Positions 1 to 6,020 are shown, numbered from the stretch's first letter. The stretch is 6,020 nucleotides of DNA from Conexibacter sp. (GCA_025964215.1 JAOPZG010000444.1:1-6020), one strand, 5' to 3'. Numbers and translations are program-made. Notes: generated from the letters alone by a model not told the origin.

Positions 1-785
1 TCTGGGTGCCGACGATGCTGTACGAGATCCTCCGGCTCCCGAACCTCGCCGACTACGACCTGAGCGCGTTGAGGATGATCATGTGCGGCGGGCAGCCCGT
101 GTCGGACGACACGACCGTCCGCGCGCAGGAGGCTTTCCCGAGCGCGGACTTCATCCAGGTCTACGGCCTGACGGAGGGCGGCGGAAGCGTCACCTTCGTC
201 CGCCCCGAGCACGCGCGGCGCAAGCCCGGCTCGGCCGGCCGGCCGTCCATGCACGTGGCGATCCGCCTGGTCGACGTGGAGGGGCTCGACGTCCCGCCCG
301 GCATCGACGGCGAGATCCTCGTGCGCGCGCCGTCGGTGACCTCCGGCTACTGGGACGACCCCGAGATGACCGCGCGCCTGATCGTGGACGACTGGCTCCA
401 CACGGGCGACATGGGGCACTTCGACGACGAGGGCTTCCTGTACATCTCGGGTCGCAAGGGCGACATGATCATCAGCGGCGGGATGAACGTCTTCCCGTCG
501 GAGATCGAGAGCGTCCTGCTCGAGCACCACACCGTCTCCGACGTGGCCGTCATCGGCCTGCCCCACGAGAAGTGGGGCGAGACCGTGTGCGCGGTCGTCG
601 AGGCCGCGCCCGGCGCGCTCGTCGACGAGCAGGAGCTGATCGCGTACTGCACGCAGCGGCTCGCGTCCTACAAGAAGCCGACGTCGGTCCACGTGGTCGA
701 CGAGCTGCCGCGCACCGCCGGCGGCAAGCCCAAGAAGTTCCTGTTGCGCGAGCGGTTCGCGGGCGCCGAGACGGCGCTCCCGTAA
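1..785 (+). CDS. AMP-forming acyl-CoA synthetase (ANL superfamily), C-terminal part
   Basis: This is the 3' part of an AMP-dependent acyl-CoA synthetase/ligase. Such enzymes adenylate a carboxylic acid with ATP and then transfer the acyl group to CoA in the cytoplasm. The open frame enters from the left edge (first full codon at 3), so about half of a usual 500-550-aa protein is missing, including the P-loop-like TSGTTG motif. Numbering from the codon at 6, visible motifs are YGLTEGG (53-59, A5), HTGD (132-135, A7 adenylate-binding Asp), GRKGDMI (149-155, hinge before the small C-terminal domain), SGGMNVFPSEIE (157-168, A8) and PRTAGGKPKK (235-244), where K241 is the expected adenylation lysine of A10. 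All key residues in the visible part are intact. The frame ends at TAA 783-785, 101 nt before hyuA. The acid used cannot be predicted. By context it may activate a product of the neighbouring carboxylase. Confidence 0.93.
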   Translation, partial: WVPTMLYEILRLPNLADYDLSALRMIMCGGQPVSDDTTVRAQEAFPSADFIQVYGLTEGGGSVTFVRPEHARRKPGSAGRPSMHVAIRLVDVEGLDVPPGIDGEILVRAPSVTSGYWDDPEMTARLIVDDWLHTGDMGHFDDEGFLYISGRKGDMIISGGMNVFPSEIESVLLEHHTVSDVAVIGLPHEKWGETVCAVVEAAPGALVDEQELIAYCTQRLASYKKPTSVHVVDELPRTAGGKPKKFLLRERFAGAETALP

Positions 786-809
786 CGCCCTGGCAACGGC
801 GACTGGCGG

Positions 810-840
810 TTCGGACAGTTGCTCGCCCTGCGTGTCCCAA
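810..840. promoter_or_regulatory. Inverted repeat upstream of hyuA, candidate operator
   Basis: TTCGGACA (810-817) and TGTCCCAA (833-840) match as an inverted repeat in 7 of 8 positions, separated by 15 nt. The centre-to-centre distance of 23 bp is about two helical turns, as for dimeric regulator sites. It lies 47-77 nt before the hyuA start. It could instead form a weak RNA stem with a 15-nt loop. No run of T follows, so a factor-independent terminator is unlikely. The function is inferred only from position and symmetry. Confidence 0.35.
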
Positions 841-876
841 GCAGAGTGAGCCACGAGGCAACAAGACCATCGGGTC

Positions 877-882
877 GAGGAG
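877..882 (+). promoter_or_regulatory. Ribosome binding site of hyuA
   Basis: GAGGAG lies 4 nt before the ATG at 887. It decides the start, because the same frame is open far upstream (from about 83) without coding character. I see no convincing -10/-35 pair in the 786-886 gap, so hyuA may be read through from the CoA ligase gene. Confidence 0.75.
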
Positions 883-886
883 AGAG

Positions 887-2989
887 ATGACGGACAGCGC
901 GGCAAACGGCAACGGCCAGCAGGCGTTCATCGGCGTCGACGTGGGCGGCACGCACACGGACGTCTCGGTGGTCTACGGCGGCCAGGTGGAGCGCGGCAAG
1001 GCGCTCACGACGTACGACGACTTCAGCCGCGGCGTGCTGGAGGCGGTCGGCGTCGCAGCGGCGAACTACGACCTGACGATGGAGGAGCTGCTGGAGCGCA
1101 CACAGCTCTTCATCAACGGCACGACGGTCGTCACCAACGCGATCACGCAGCTGCGCGGCTCGCGCGTCGGCGTCCTCGTGACCTCCGGCTTCCGCGACGC
1201 CTTCCGCCTGGCGGGCGGCCCGCGGACGACCGAGATCGACGACCACCTCCAGCTCAACGTCCCCGACCTGGTGGACCGCCGCGCGATCGTCGACATCGAG
1301 GAGCGCGTCGACTGGTCGGGCTCCGTGCTCGTCCCGCTCGACGTCGAGCAGGTCAAGTCGCAGGCCAAGTACCTGGTCGAGGAGATCGGCGTCGACGCGC
1401 TGTCGATCTGCTTCCTCTGGAGCCACGCCAACAGCGCCCACGAGATCCTGGCGCGCGACGCCATCAAGGAGATCTACCCCGACATCTTCGTCACGATGTC
1501 GCACGGCGTCTTCCCGGTCGAGGGCGAGACGCGGCGCTGGACGACCGCGATCCTCAACTCCTTCGTGCAGGACCGCGCCGACGTCTACCTGACGTCGCTC
1601 AACGAGAAGCTGCGCTCCGCCGGCCTCAAGGGCGGGCTCGCGTTCTTCCAGGGCCTCGGCGGCGGCATCAGCCTCGAGAAGGCCCGCGAGTACCCGCTCG
1701 GCCTGCTCGGCTCCGGCCCGGCGGCCGGCGCGATCGGCTCCAACGAGCTCGCCAAGCGGATGGGCAAGAAGCGCGTCCTGCTCGGCGACATGGGCGGCAC
1801 CTCGTTCGACACGGGCATCATCGTGGACAACGAGATCACCATCGACAAGAACCTCCAGCTCGGCCCGTTCATGACCGGCGTCAACATCGTCGACGTCGTG
1901 TCGGTCGGCGCGGGCGGCGGCTCGATCGGCTGGGTCAGCGAGCGCGGCGTGCCGCAGGTCGGCCCGCACTCCGCCGGCTCGACCCCGGGCCCGGCGGCGC
2001 TCGACCGCGGCGGCGAGGACCCGACGGTCACCGACGCCATGGTGACGCTCGGCTTCATCGACCCCGACAACTACCTCGGCGGGCGCGTGCAGCTCGTGCC
2101 CGAGCGCTCGAAGGCGGTCCTCGACCGCGTCTTCGGCGAGCGCTTCGGCTGGTCGACCGAGGAGTCGGCCGCGGCGATGCACGACCTCGTCGTCGTCAAC
2201 ATGGCCAACGCCGTGCGCGAGGTCAGCGTCGGCAAGGGCCACGACCCGCGCGAGTTCCTGTTCCTGGCCTACGGCGGCACGCTGCCGCTGTTCGCCTCGC
2301 AGATCGCCGAGCGGCTCGGGATCGAGACGATCGTCATCCCGCGCAACTCGTCGGTCTTCTGCGCGCTGGGCCTGCTGTCGTCGGACTACGTGATGCGCAA
2401 CGACCAGGGCGTGGGCTGGGACCTCTCCAAGCCCGACGGCGTCGACCGCGTCAACGACATCGCCGACCGCATGGTCATCGAGGCGATCGCGCAGATGGAG
2501 TCCGAGGGCTTCGGGCGCGACCAGATCGACGTCCAGCGCAGCGGCGACCTCCGCTTCCACGGCCAGGCCTACGAGCTCACGCTCCCGATGCCCGCCCGCG
2601 CGCTCACGCAGGACGACGCCTCGTCGCTCTTCGACGAGTTCCTCGGCTTCTACGAGCGCACCTACGGCGAGGGCACCGCGTGGGAGGGCGTCCCCGCCTC
2701 GCTGATCAACTACAGCGTGACGGTCACCGGCCGCCAGGACCGCCCGGCGCTCGGCACCGCGCCGCGCAACGGCGGCCCGTCCGGCGACCTCGTGCGCGAG
2801 ACGCGCGAGGTGTTCCTGCCGACCGAGCGCCGGCTGGAGACCGTCCCGATCATCGACGACGCGAGGTTCACCGTCGGCGCGAAGGTCGAGGGGCCGGCCG
2901 TCATCGACGCGGTCGACACCACGATCTACCTCCCGCCCGGAACGACGGCGGAGCGAGATGAGTACATGAACTACGTCCTGACGCGCTAG
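887..2989 (+). CDS. hyuA: HyuA-family ATP-binding subunit (hydantoinase A / acetone carboxylase beta-like)
   Basis: This 700-aa protein matches the hydantoinase/oxoprolinase A family, which provides the ATP-dependent phosphorylating half of hydantoinases, 5-oxoprolinases and acetone/acetophenone carboxylases. Domains in order are an N-terminal ATPase half (about 14-205) with phosphate-binding loop GVDVGGTHTD (16-25) and NGTTVVTNA (77-85), a central hydantoinase A domain (about 215-505) with LGSGPAAGA (274-282), LGDMGGTSFDTG (299-310), VGAGGGSIGW (340-349) and VGPHSAGSTPGPAA (358-371), and a C-terminal domain (about 520-690) ending in the usual YLPPGTT (681-687). The length is normal for the family. 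The ATG at 887 is chosen for its GAGGAG site and because the family signature starts 15 residues later. Compared with the oxoprolinase consensus (HGTT, AFGGAGPLHA), the His residues are N77 and F469. No signal peptide or membrane segment is seen, so it should be cytoplasmic. It is 12 nt upstream of hyuB, its expected partner. The symbol is at family level, and the substrate is unknown. Confidence 0.92.
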   Translation: MTDSAANGNGQQAFIGVDVGGTHTDVSVVYGGQVERGKALTTYDDFSRGVLEAVGVAAANYDLTMEELLERTQLFINGTTVVTNAITQLRGSRVGVLVTSGFRDAFRLAGGPRTTEIDDHLQLNVPDLVDRRAIVDIEERVDWSGSVLVPLDVEQVKSQAKYLVEEIGVDALSICFLWSHANSAHEILARDAIKEIYPDIFVTMSHGVFPVEGETRRWTTAILNSFVQDRADVYLTSLNEKLRSAGLKGGLAFFQGLGGGISLEKAREYPLGLLGSGPAAGAIGSNELAKRMGKKRVLLGDMGGTSFDTGIIVDNEITIDKNLQLGPFMTGVNIVDVVSVGAGGGSIGWVSERGVPQVGPHSAGSTPGPAALDRGGEDPTVTDAMVTLGFIDPDNYLGGRVQLVPERSKAVLDRVFGERFGWSTEESAAAMHDLVVVNMANAVREVSVGKGHDPREFLFLAYGGTLPLFASQIAERLGIETIVIPRNSSVFCALGLLSSDYVMRNDQGVGWDLSKPDGVDRVNDIADRMVIEAIAQMESEGFGRDQIDVQRSGDLRFHGQAYELTLPMPARALTQDDASSLFDEFLGFYERTYGEGTAWEGVPASLINYSVTVTGRQDRPALGTAPRNGGPSGDLVRETREVFLPTERRLETVPIIDDARFTVGAKVEGPAVIDAVDTTIYLPPGTTAERDEYMNYVLTR

Positions 2990-2992
2990 GAG
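2988..2992 (+). promoter_or_regulatory. Ribosome binding site of hyuB overlapping the hyuA stop
   Basis: AGGAG begins inside the TAG stop codon of hyuA (2987-2989) and is 9 nt before the ATG at 3002. The placement suggests translational coupling, so the two subunits would be made in matched amounts. Confidence 0.75.
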
Positions 2993-3001
2993 AGCAGACC
3001 T

Positions 3002-5188
3002 ATGAGCACCCCTGACTACGACGTCATCGCGGCCGAGGTCCACCGCAAGGCGCTGCAGAACCTCACCGACGAGATGGCGATCACGCTCGTCCGCACCTCC
3101 GGCTCGCCGATCGTCACGGAGTCCAAGGACTTCTCGACGTGCCTGATGGACACGACGCCCGAGCACCTGGGCTTCTCGTCCTACGTCCTGTTCCACGTCG
3201 GCTCCTCGCTGGTCGGCACGCAGGTGATTGCCGACCTCGTCCGCGCCGGCGCCGAGCTGAAGCCCGGCGACGGCTGGGTCGTCAACGACCCGCACACCGG
3301 CGGCGCCATGCACCAGGGCGACGTCTCGATCATCATGCCGACGTTCTACGACGGCGAGCACCTGGGCTGGTCGTTCGCCAACATGCACGTCCTGGACGTC
3401 GGCGGCGTCGGCATCTCGGGCTACGCCCCGGGCGCCCACGACGTCTGGCAGGAGGGGATGCGCTTCCCGCCGATCCAGATCATCCGCGACGGCAAGATCG
3501 ACGGCGAGTGGGAGAAGTACATCGCCGCGAACGTCCGCGCGCCGGGGGCCGTGCTGAACGACATCCGCTCGATGGTGGCCTCCAACAACACGGCCTCCCG
3601 CAAGCTCAACCAGATCATCGACGAGTTCGGCCTCGAGAACCACAAGAAGTACTGCGAGATCAACAAGGACTTGAGCGAGCAGGTCCTCCGCGACCGCATC
3701 TCCAAGCTCCCCGACGGCGTCTACAAGGCCGTCGACTGGAACGAGTTCGACGGCCACGAGGGCCCGGACCGCCTGCTGCAGCTCGAGCTCGAGCTCGTCG
3801 TGGACGGCTCGGACCTGCGCTTCAGCTACTCCGGCGTCCCGCAGATCGACGCGTTCGTCAACTCGACGCGCGGCCCGATGTTCGGGCAGGCCATGACCGG
3901 CCTGATGACGATGATGGTCTACGGCGACCTGCCGGTGAACGGCGGCCTCTGGCGGCCGATCACCGTCGAGCTCGGCGAGCCCGGCACGATCGTCAACTCG
4001 ATCCCGCCGGCGCCGGTCTCCAACGCGCACTCCGAGGTCGGCATGCGCGCCTGCAAGCTCGCCAAGGACGTGCTCTCGCAGGCGATGTCGCTCAGCGACG
4101 ACCCGGTCCTGCGCTCGCGCATCGCCGGCCAGCACCAGGACGGCTTCCCGGGCAACGCGCTGTTCGGCAACAACCAGCACGGCGGCGTCTCGGTGATCTT
4201 CTACCCCGACAACGCCATCGGCTCCGGCGGCGGCGCGCAGACGATCAACGACGGGCAGGACGCCTACGGGCTGACCTGCACGACGGGCGGCGGCATCCCG
4301 GACATCGAGAACCACGAGGGCGCCGACCCGGTGCTCTTCCTGTGGCGCAGGCTCGTCGCCAACTCGGGCGGCCCCGGCCAGAACCGCGGCGGCCAGTCGC
4401 TCGACCAGGCCTACGCCATCCACTACAGCGACGGCATGGCCGGCCCGTGCTTCAACGCCTGCGCGCAGGTCCCGCCGCACGGCTTCGGCGGCGGCTACCC
4501 GGGCTCCTCGGGGACGTTCTTCCCGGTGCGCAAGTCGAACGTCGGCGCGCTGCTGGCCGACGGCAAGATGCCGACGATGGAGCGGCTGGAGGGCCAGACC
4601 GAGGTCGTGCGCTCCAAGCTGACGCACATCGTCCTCGAGCGCGGCGACGTCTTCGTCGCGACCGCGGGCGGCGGCGCCGGGCTCGGCGACCCGCTGCTGC
4701 GCTCGCCGGCGCTCGTCCTCGGCGACGTCGTCGCGGGCTACGTGACGAGCGGCCACGCCGGCGCGATCTACGGCGTCGTCCTGGCCGAGGGCGGCCAGCA
4801 GGTCGACGAGGACGCCACGACGGCGCGCCGCGCCGCGATCCGCCGCGAGCGGATCGGCTCCGACCCGGCCAAGGAGGCCACCGCGCCGCCCAGCCTCGGC
4901 ATCTCGCTGGTCCGCGCCGACGGCGCGTGGAGCTGCGCCTCGTGCGAGGAGCGGCTCGCCGACGAGGACGGCAACTGGCGCGACGGGGCGGTCACCGCGG
5001 AGAACCCGATCGCCGAGCGCTACGACGCGATCGAGATGATCGTCCGCGACCGCAAGGAGGCGCCGCGGGTGATGATGCTCGAGCACTTCTGCCCGGGCTG
5101 CGCCGCGAGCCTCGGCGTCGACGTCGCCACCGACGACCTCGACCAGCTGCCCGCCGCGCAGGCGCTGCGGACCGTGGCGGCCGTCTGA
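3002..5188 (+). CDS. hyuB: HyuB-family catalytic subunit with fused gamma-like zinc-ribbon domain
   Basis: This 728-aa protein is a hydantoinase B/oxoprolinase B family member, the partner of HyuA, and in carboxylases it is the subunit that carries the metal site. The core (about 5-618) shows SGSPIVTESKDFSTCLMD (33-50), NDPHTGGAMHQGD (95-107), NAHSEVGMRA (341-350), NSGGPGQNRGGQS (454-466) and the closing GGGAGLGDPLLRSP (556-569). H104, D107 and H129 have the 3- and 25-residue spacings that I recall for the Mn ligands of acetone carboxylase alpha (H150, D153, H175). After the core there is a linker and then a cysteine domain with CASC (645-648) and CPGC (697-700). Ordinary HyuB proteins are about 520-600 aa, so this is an extension of over 100 residues. 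No separate gamma gene follows in the window. The set favours an ATP-dependent carboxylase, but a hydantoinase or lactamase with an accessory zinc domain remains possible. It should be cytoplasmic; no signal peptide is seen. Confidence 0.92.
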   Translation: MSTPDYDVIAAEVHRKALQNLTDEMAITLVRTSGSPIVTESKDFSTCLMDTTPEHLGFSSYVLFHVGSSLVGTQVIADLVRAGAELKPGDGWVVNDPHTGGAMHQGDVSIIMPTFYDGEHLGWSFANMHVLDVGGVGISGYAPGAHDVWQEGMRFPPIQIIRDGKIDGEWEKYIAANVRAPGAVLNDIRSMVASNNTASRKLNQIIDEFGLENHKKYCEINKDLSEQVLRDRISKLPDGVYKAVDWNEFDGHEGPDRLLQLELELVVDGSDLRFSYSGVPQIDAFVNSTRGPMFGQAMTGLMTMMVYGDLPVNGGLWRPITVELGEPGTIVNSIPPAPVSNAHSEVGMRACKLAKDVLSQAMSLSDDPVLRSRIAGQHQDGFPGNALFGNNQHGGVSVIFYPDNAIGSGGGAQTINDGQDAYGLTCTTGGGIPDIENHEGADPVLFLWRRLVANSGGPGQNRGGQSLDQAYAIHYSDGMAGPCFNACAQVPPHGFGGGYPGSSGTFFPVRKSNVGALLADGKMPTMERLEGQTEVVRSKLTHIVLERGDVFVATAGGGAGLGDPLLRSPALVLGDVVAGYVTSGHAGAIYGVVLAEGGQQVDEDATTARRAAIRRERIGSDPAKEATAPPSLGISLVRADGAWSCASCEERLADEDGNWRDGAVTAENPIAERYDAIEMIVRDRKEAPRVMMLEHFCPGCAASLGVDVATDDLDQLPAAQALRTVAAV
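4898..5185 (+). other. C-terminal acetone carboxylase gamma-like domain of HyuB
   Basis: Residues about 633-728 of HyuB form a separate module. Its order is GAWSCASC (641-648), then DGNW (656-659), an acidic/hydrophobic stretch, EHFCPGC (694-700) and a short acidic tail. From memory, the small gamma subunit of Xanthobacter acetone carboxylase has the same order: a W followed by a Cys cluster, a DNW motif, then EYFCPEC. The four cysteines could bind one zinc ion. Seen directly: the cysteines and the extension. Recalled: the gamma resemblance. Inferred: zinc binding and a role like the detached subunit. Confidence 0.65.
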
Positions 5189-5210
5189 TCGCAGCACGCT
5201 GAAATGACCG

Positions 5211-5254
5211 ACCGCGCGGACGGGTGAGCCACTGGCAAGCCCGTCCTTCGCGGT
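5211..5254 (+). promoter_or_regulatory. Imperfect GC-rich hairpin between hyuB and the response regulator
   Basis: ACCGCGCGGACGGG (5211-5224) pairs with CCCGTCCTTCGCGGT (5240-5254): 7 bp next to the loop, a 1x2 internal loop, then 6 bp. The 15-nt loop contains a small palindrome, GCCACTGGC (5228-5236). It starts 23 nt after the hyuB stop, a good place for a terminator, but no T run follows. It could be a U-less terminator, an mRNA 3'-end protector, or a control element of the regulator promoter that it overlaps. Confidence 0.5.
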
Positions 5255-5261
5255 GTATGGT
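5232..5261 (+). promoter_or_regulatory. Candidate sigma70-type promoter of the response regulator
   Basis: CTGGCA (5232-5237, 4 of 6 matches to TTGACA) and TATGGT (5256-5261, 4 of 6 to TATAAT) are 18 nt apart. Transcription would start near 5268 and leave a leader of about 29 nt. The boxes are weak, but TATGGT stands out as a rare A/T-rich patch in this DNA. The -35 box lies in the loop of the hairpin described here. Confidence 0.35.
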
Positions 5262-5286
5262 CGGAACCGGAGTCGACCGCTCGGTA

Positions 5287-5292
5287 GAGGAG
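5287..5292 (+). promoter_or_regulatory. Ribosome binding site of the response regulator
   Basis: GAGGAG lies 4 nt before the ATG at 5297, the same motif and spacing as at hyuA. It supports this start, as does the protein beginning directly with the first beta strand of a receiver domain. Confidence 0.75.
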
Positions 5293-5296
5293 AACC

Positions 5297-5968
5297 ATGC
5301 GGATCATGATCGTGGACGATCACGACATCGTTCGTGAGGGCGTTAGGGCCGCGCTGTCCAGCGACCCGCGCATCGAGGTGGTGGCCGAGGCGTCCTCCGG
5401 CAAGGAGGCGCTCCGCCGCGTCCGGCAGACGCTGCCCGACGTGGCGCTCGTCGACCTGCGGTTGCCCGACATGCGCGGCGAGGACCTCACGCGCGAGCTC
5501 GTCCGGGACTTCCCGTCGACGTCGGTGATCATCCTCACGACGTACCTGAGCGAGGAGACGGTGCGCGGCGCGCTGGAGGCCGGCGCGGTCGCCTACGTGA
5601 CCAAGGCCGCCGGGCTGCCCGAGCTGGTCGCCGCGCTGGAGCGCGTGATGGACGGCGTCGCGGCACCGGCCGCCGCCGAGGGCCTGCAGATCGTGCGCGA
5701 GCTGCACGCGGTCGTCAGCAGCCGGATGACCGGCGTGACGCCGACGCCGCAGCAGGAGCGCGTCCTGGAGCTCGCGGCGCAGGGCTTCACGAACCAGGAG
5801 ATCGGGACGCGGCTCTTCATCTCGGAGTCGACCGTGCGCTTCCACGTGCAGAAGCTGAAGTCGAAGTTCGAGGCGCGCACGAAGACCGAGCTGATCGCCA
5901 AGGCGATCCGGACCGGCTTCATCGCGCCCGCCGGCGAGGCCGGGATGTCCGCCGCCACGGAGTCATGA
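5297..5968 (+). CDS. NarL/FixJ-family two-component response regulator (REC + LuxR-type HTH)
   Basis: This 223-aa DNA-binding response regulator should be phosphorylated by a histidine kinase and then bind promoters as a dimer. The receiver domain (1-about 118) has the acidic pocket D7/D8 in MIVDDHD, the phosphoacceptor D53 in VDLRLPD, T81 in ILTTY and K103 in VTKAAG, so it looks fully phosphorylatable. The LuxR-type HTH (about 148-204) reads TPTPQQERVLELAAQGFTNQ, then EIGTRLFISESTVRFHVQKL with the recognition helix in its second half. A linker of about 30 residues joins the two. Length and order are typical of the family. It has its own ribosome binding site and candidate promoter, 108 nt after hyuB, and its stop overlaps the start of the next frame. 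No kinase is seen in the window. Control of the hyu genes is possible but not shown, and its specificity is unknown. Confidence 0.95.
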   Translation: MRIMIVDDHDIVREGVRAALSSDPRIEVVAEASSGKEALRRVRQTLPDVALVDLRLPDMRGEDLTRELVRDFPSTSVIILTTYLSEETVRGALEAGAVAYVTKAAGLPELVAALERVMDGVAAPAAAEGLQIVRELHAVVSSRMTGVTPTPQQERVLELAAQGFTNQEIGTRLFISESTVRFHVQKLKSKFEARTKTELIAKAIRTGFIAPAGEAGMSAATES

Positions 5969-6020
5969 CGCTCGTCGAGGCCGGGCCGGCGCCTGCCGCC
6001 CCGGACCTCGGGGGCCTGTC
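5965..6020 (+). CDS. Start of a downstream gene, truncated by the window edge
   Basis: ATG at 5965 overlaps the TGA stop of the response regulator in an ATGA arrangement, and the frame stays open to the end of the window. About 18 residues are visible, beginning MTLVEAGPAPAAPDL, Ala/Pro-rich and with no recognisable domain. GGAG at 5959-5962 is very close to the ATG (2 nt), so translation may depend on coupling to the upstream gene. A sensor kinase would be the usual neighbour of such a regulator, but nothing visible shows this. Confidence 0.45.
   Translation, partial: MTLVEAGPAPAAPDLGGL

Noticed and set aside
231..243. GGCCGGCCGG palindromic patch in the CoA ligase gene
   Set aside because: It lies within intact coding sequence after the A5 motif and is ordinary for GC-rich DNA.
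786..830. Possible terminator after the CoA ligase gene from GGCAAC/GTTGC and CGCC/GGCG pairings
   Set aside because: The pairings are short, interleaved and mutually exclusive, and no T run follows.
83..886. Extension of hyuA upstream of 887 in the same open frame
   Set aside because: The extra sequence is Arg-rich shadow of the CoA ligase gene. The ATG at 887 has a GAGGAG site and puts the GVDVGGT motif near the N-terminus, as in the family.
3778..3800. Local GAGCTC tandem repeat in hyuB
   Set aside because: It encodes a plain Leu-Glu alternation in a beta-strand region (LELEL) and is explained by codon preference.
3139..5202. A 687-codon + strand frame overlapping hyuB
   Set aside because: The translation is Arg/Ala/Pro/Gly-rich without motifs, as expected of an out-of-phase frame in GC-rich DNA. 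The hyuB frame has clear family signatures throughout.
668..5845. A very long open frame on the - strand (1725 codons) covering nearly the whole window
   Set aside because: It lies antisense to three clear family-matching genes, and its translation is a low-complexity mix of R, A, V, D, E, L and H. Strong third-position GC bias removes stops from that frame. No domain or ribosome binding site supports it.
1..6020. CRISPR array, tRNA/rRNA, insertion sequence or phage signals
   Set aside because: No regularly spaced repeats, no cloverleaf-like structure, no transposase or integrase motifs and no terminal inverted repeats were seen. The window is almost fully coding with uniform base composition.

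Overview
The window comes from a GC-rich chromosome with strong G/C preference at third codon positions, gene starts preceded by GAGGAG/AGGAG, and no sign of mobile DNA. This fits a high-GC actinobacterium. A deep-branching group such as the Solirubrobacterales is only a guess from style. All genes that can be supported lie on the + strand.

Layout: (1) 1-785 is the C-terminal half of an AMP-forming acyl-CoA synthetase whose start lies outside the window. (2) 786-886 is a 101-nt gap with a candidate operator-like inverted repeat and a good ribosome binding site. (3) 887-2989 is a 700-aa HyuA-family subunit (hydantoinase A/N-methylhydantoinase/acetone carboxylase beta type, with an actin-like ATP-binding fold). 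(4) 3002-5188 is a 728-aa HyuB-family subunit. It is longer than an ordinary HyuB because it carries a C-terminal CxxC...CxxC domain that resembles the separate gamma subunit of acetone carboxylase. (5) 5189-5296 is a gap with a strong imperfect hairpin and a candidate promoter. (6) 5297-5968 is a NarL/FixJ-type response regulator. (7) From 5965 a further reading frame starts in ATGA overlap with the regulator stop and runs off the window.

Working model: HyuA and HyuB are translated from one transcript (12-nt gap) and probably form one ATP-dependent enzyme of the acetone/acetophenone carboxylase - hydantoinase/oxoprolinase superfamily. HyuB keeps the His-x2-Asp ... His pattern of the acetone carboxylase alpha metal site and has what looks like the gamma subunit fused to it, which favours a ketone-type carboxylase over a simple hydantoinase. 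The CoA ligase just upstream would fit a pathway in which a carboxylated product (a beta-keto acid) is activated to its CoA thioester, as in anaerobic acetophenone degradation. The substrate cannot be read from the sequence. The response regulator has its own candidate promoter and is probably co-translated with the next gene. Whether it controls the carboxylase genes is inference, supported weakly by a short motif shared between the two gaps.
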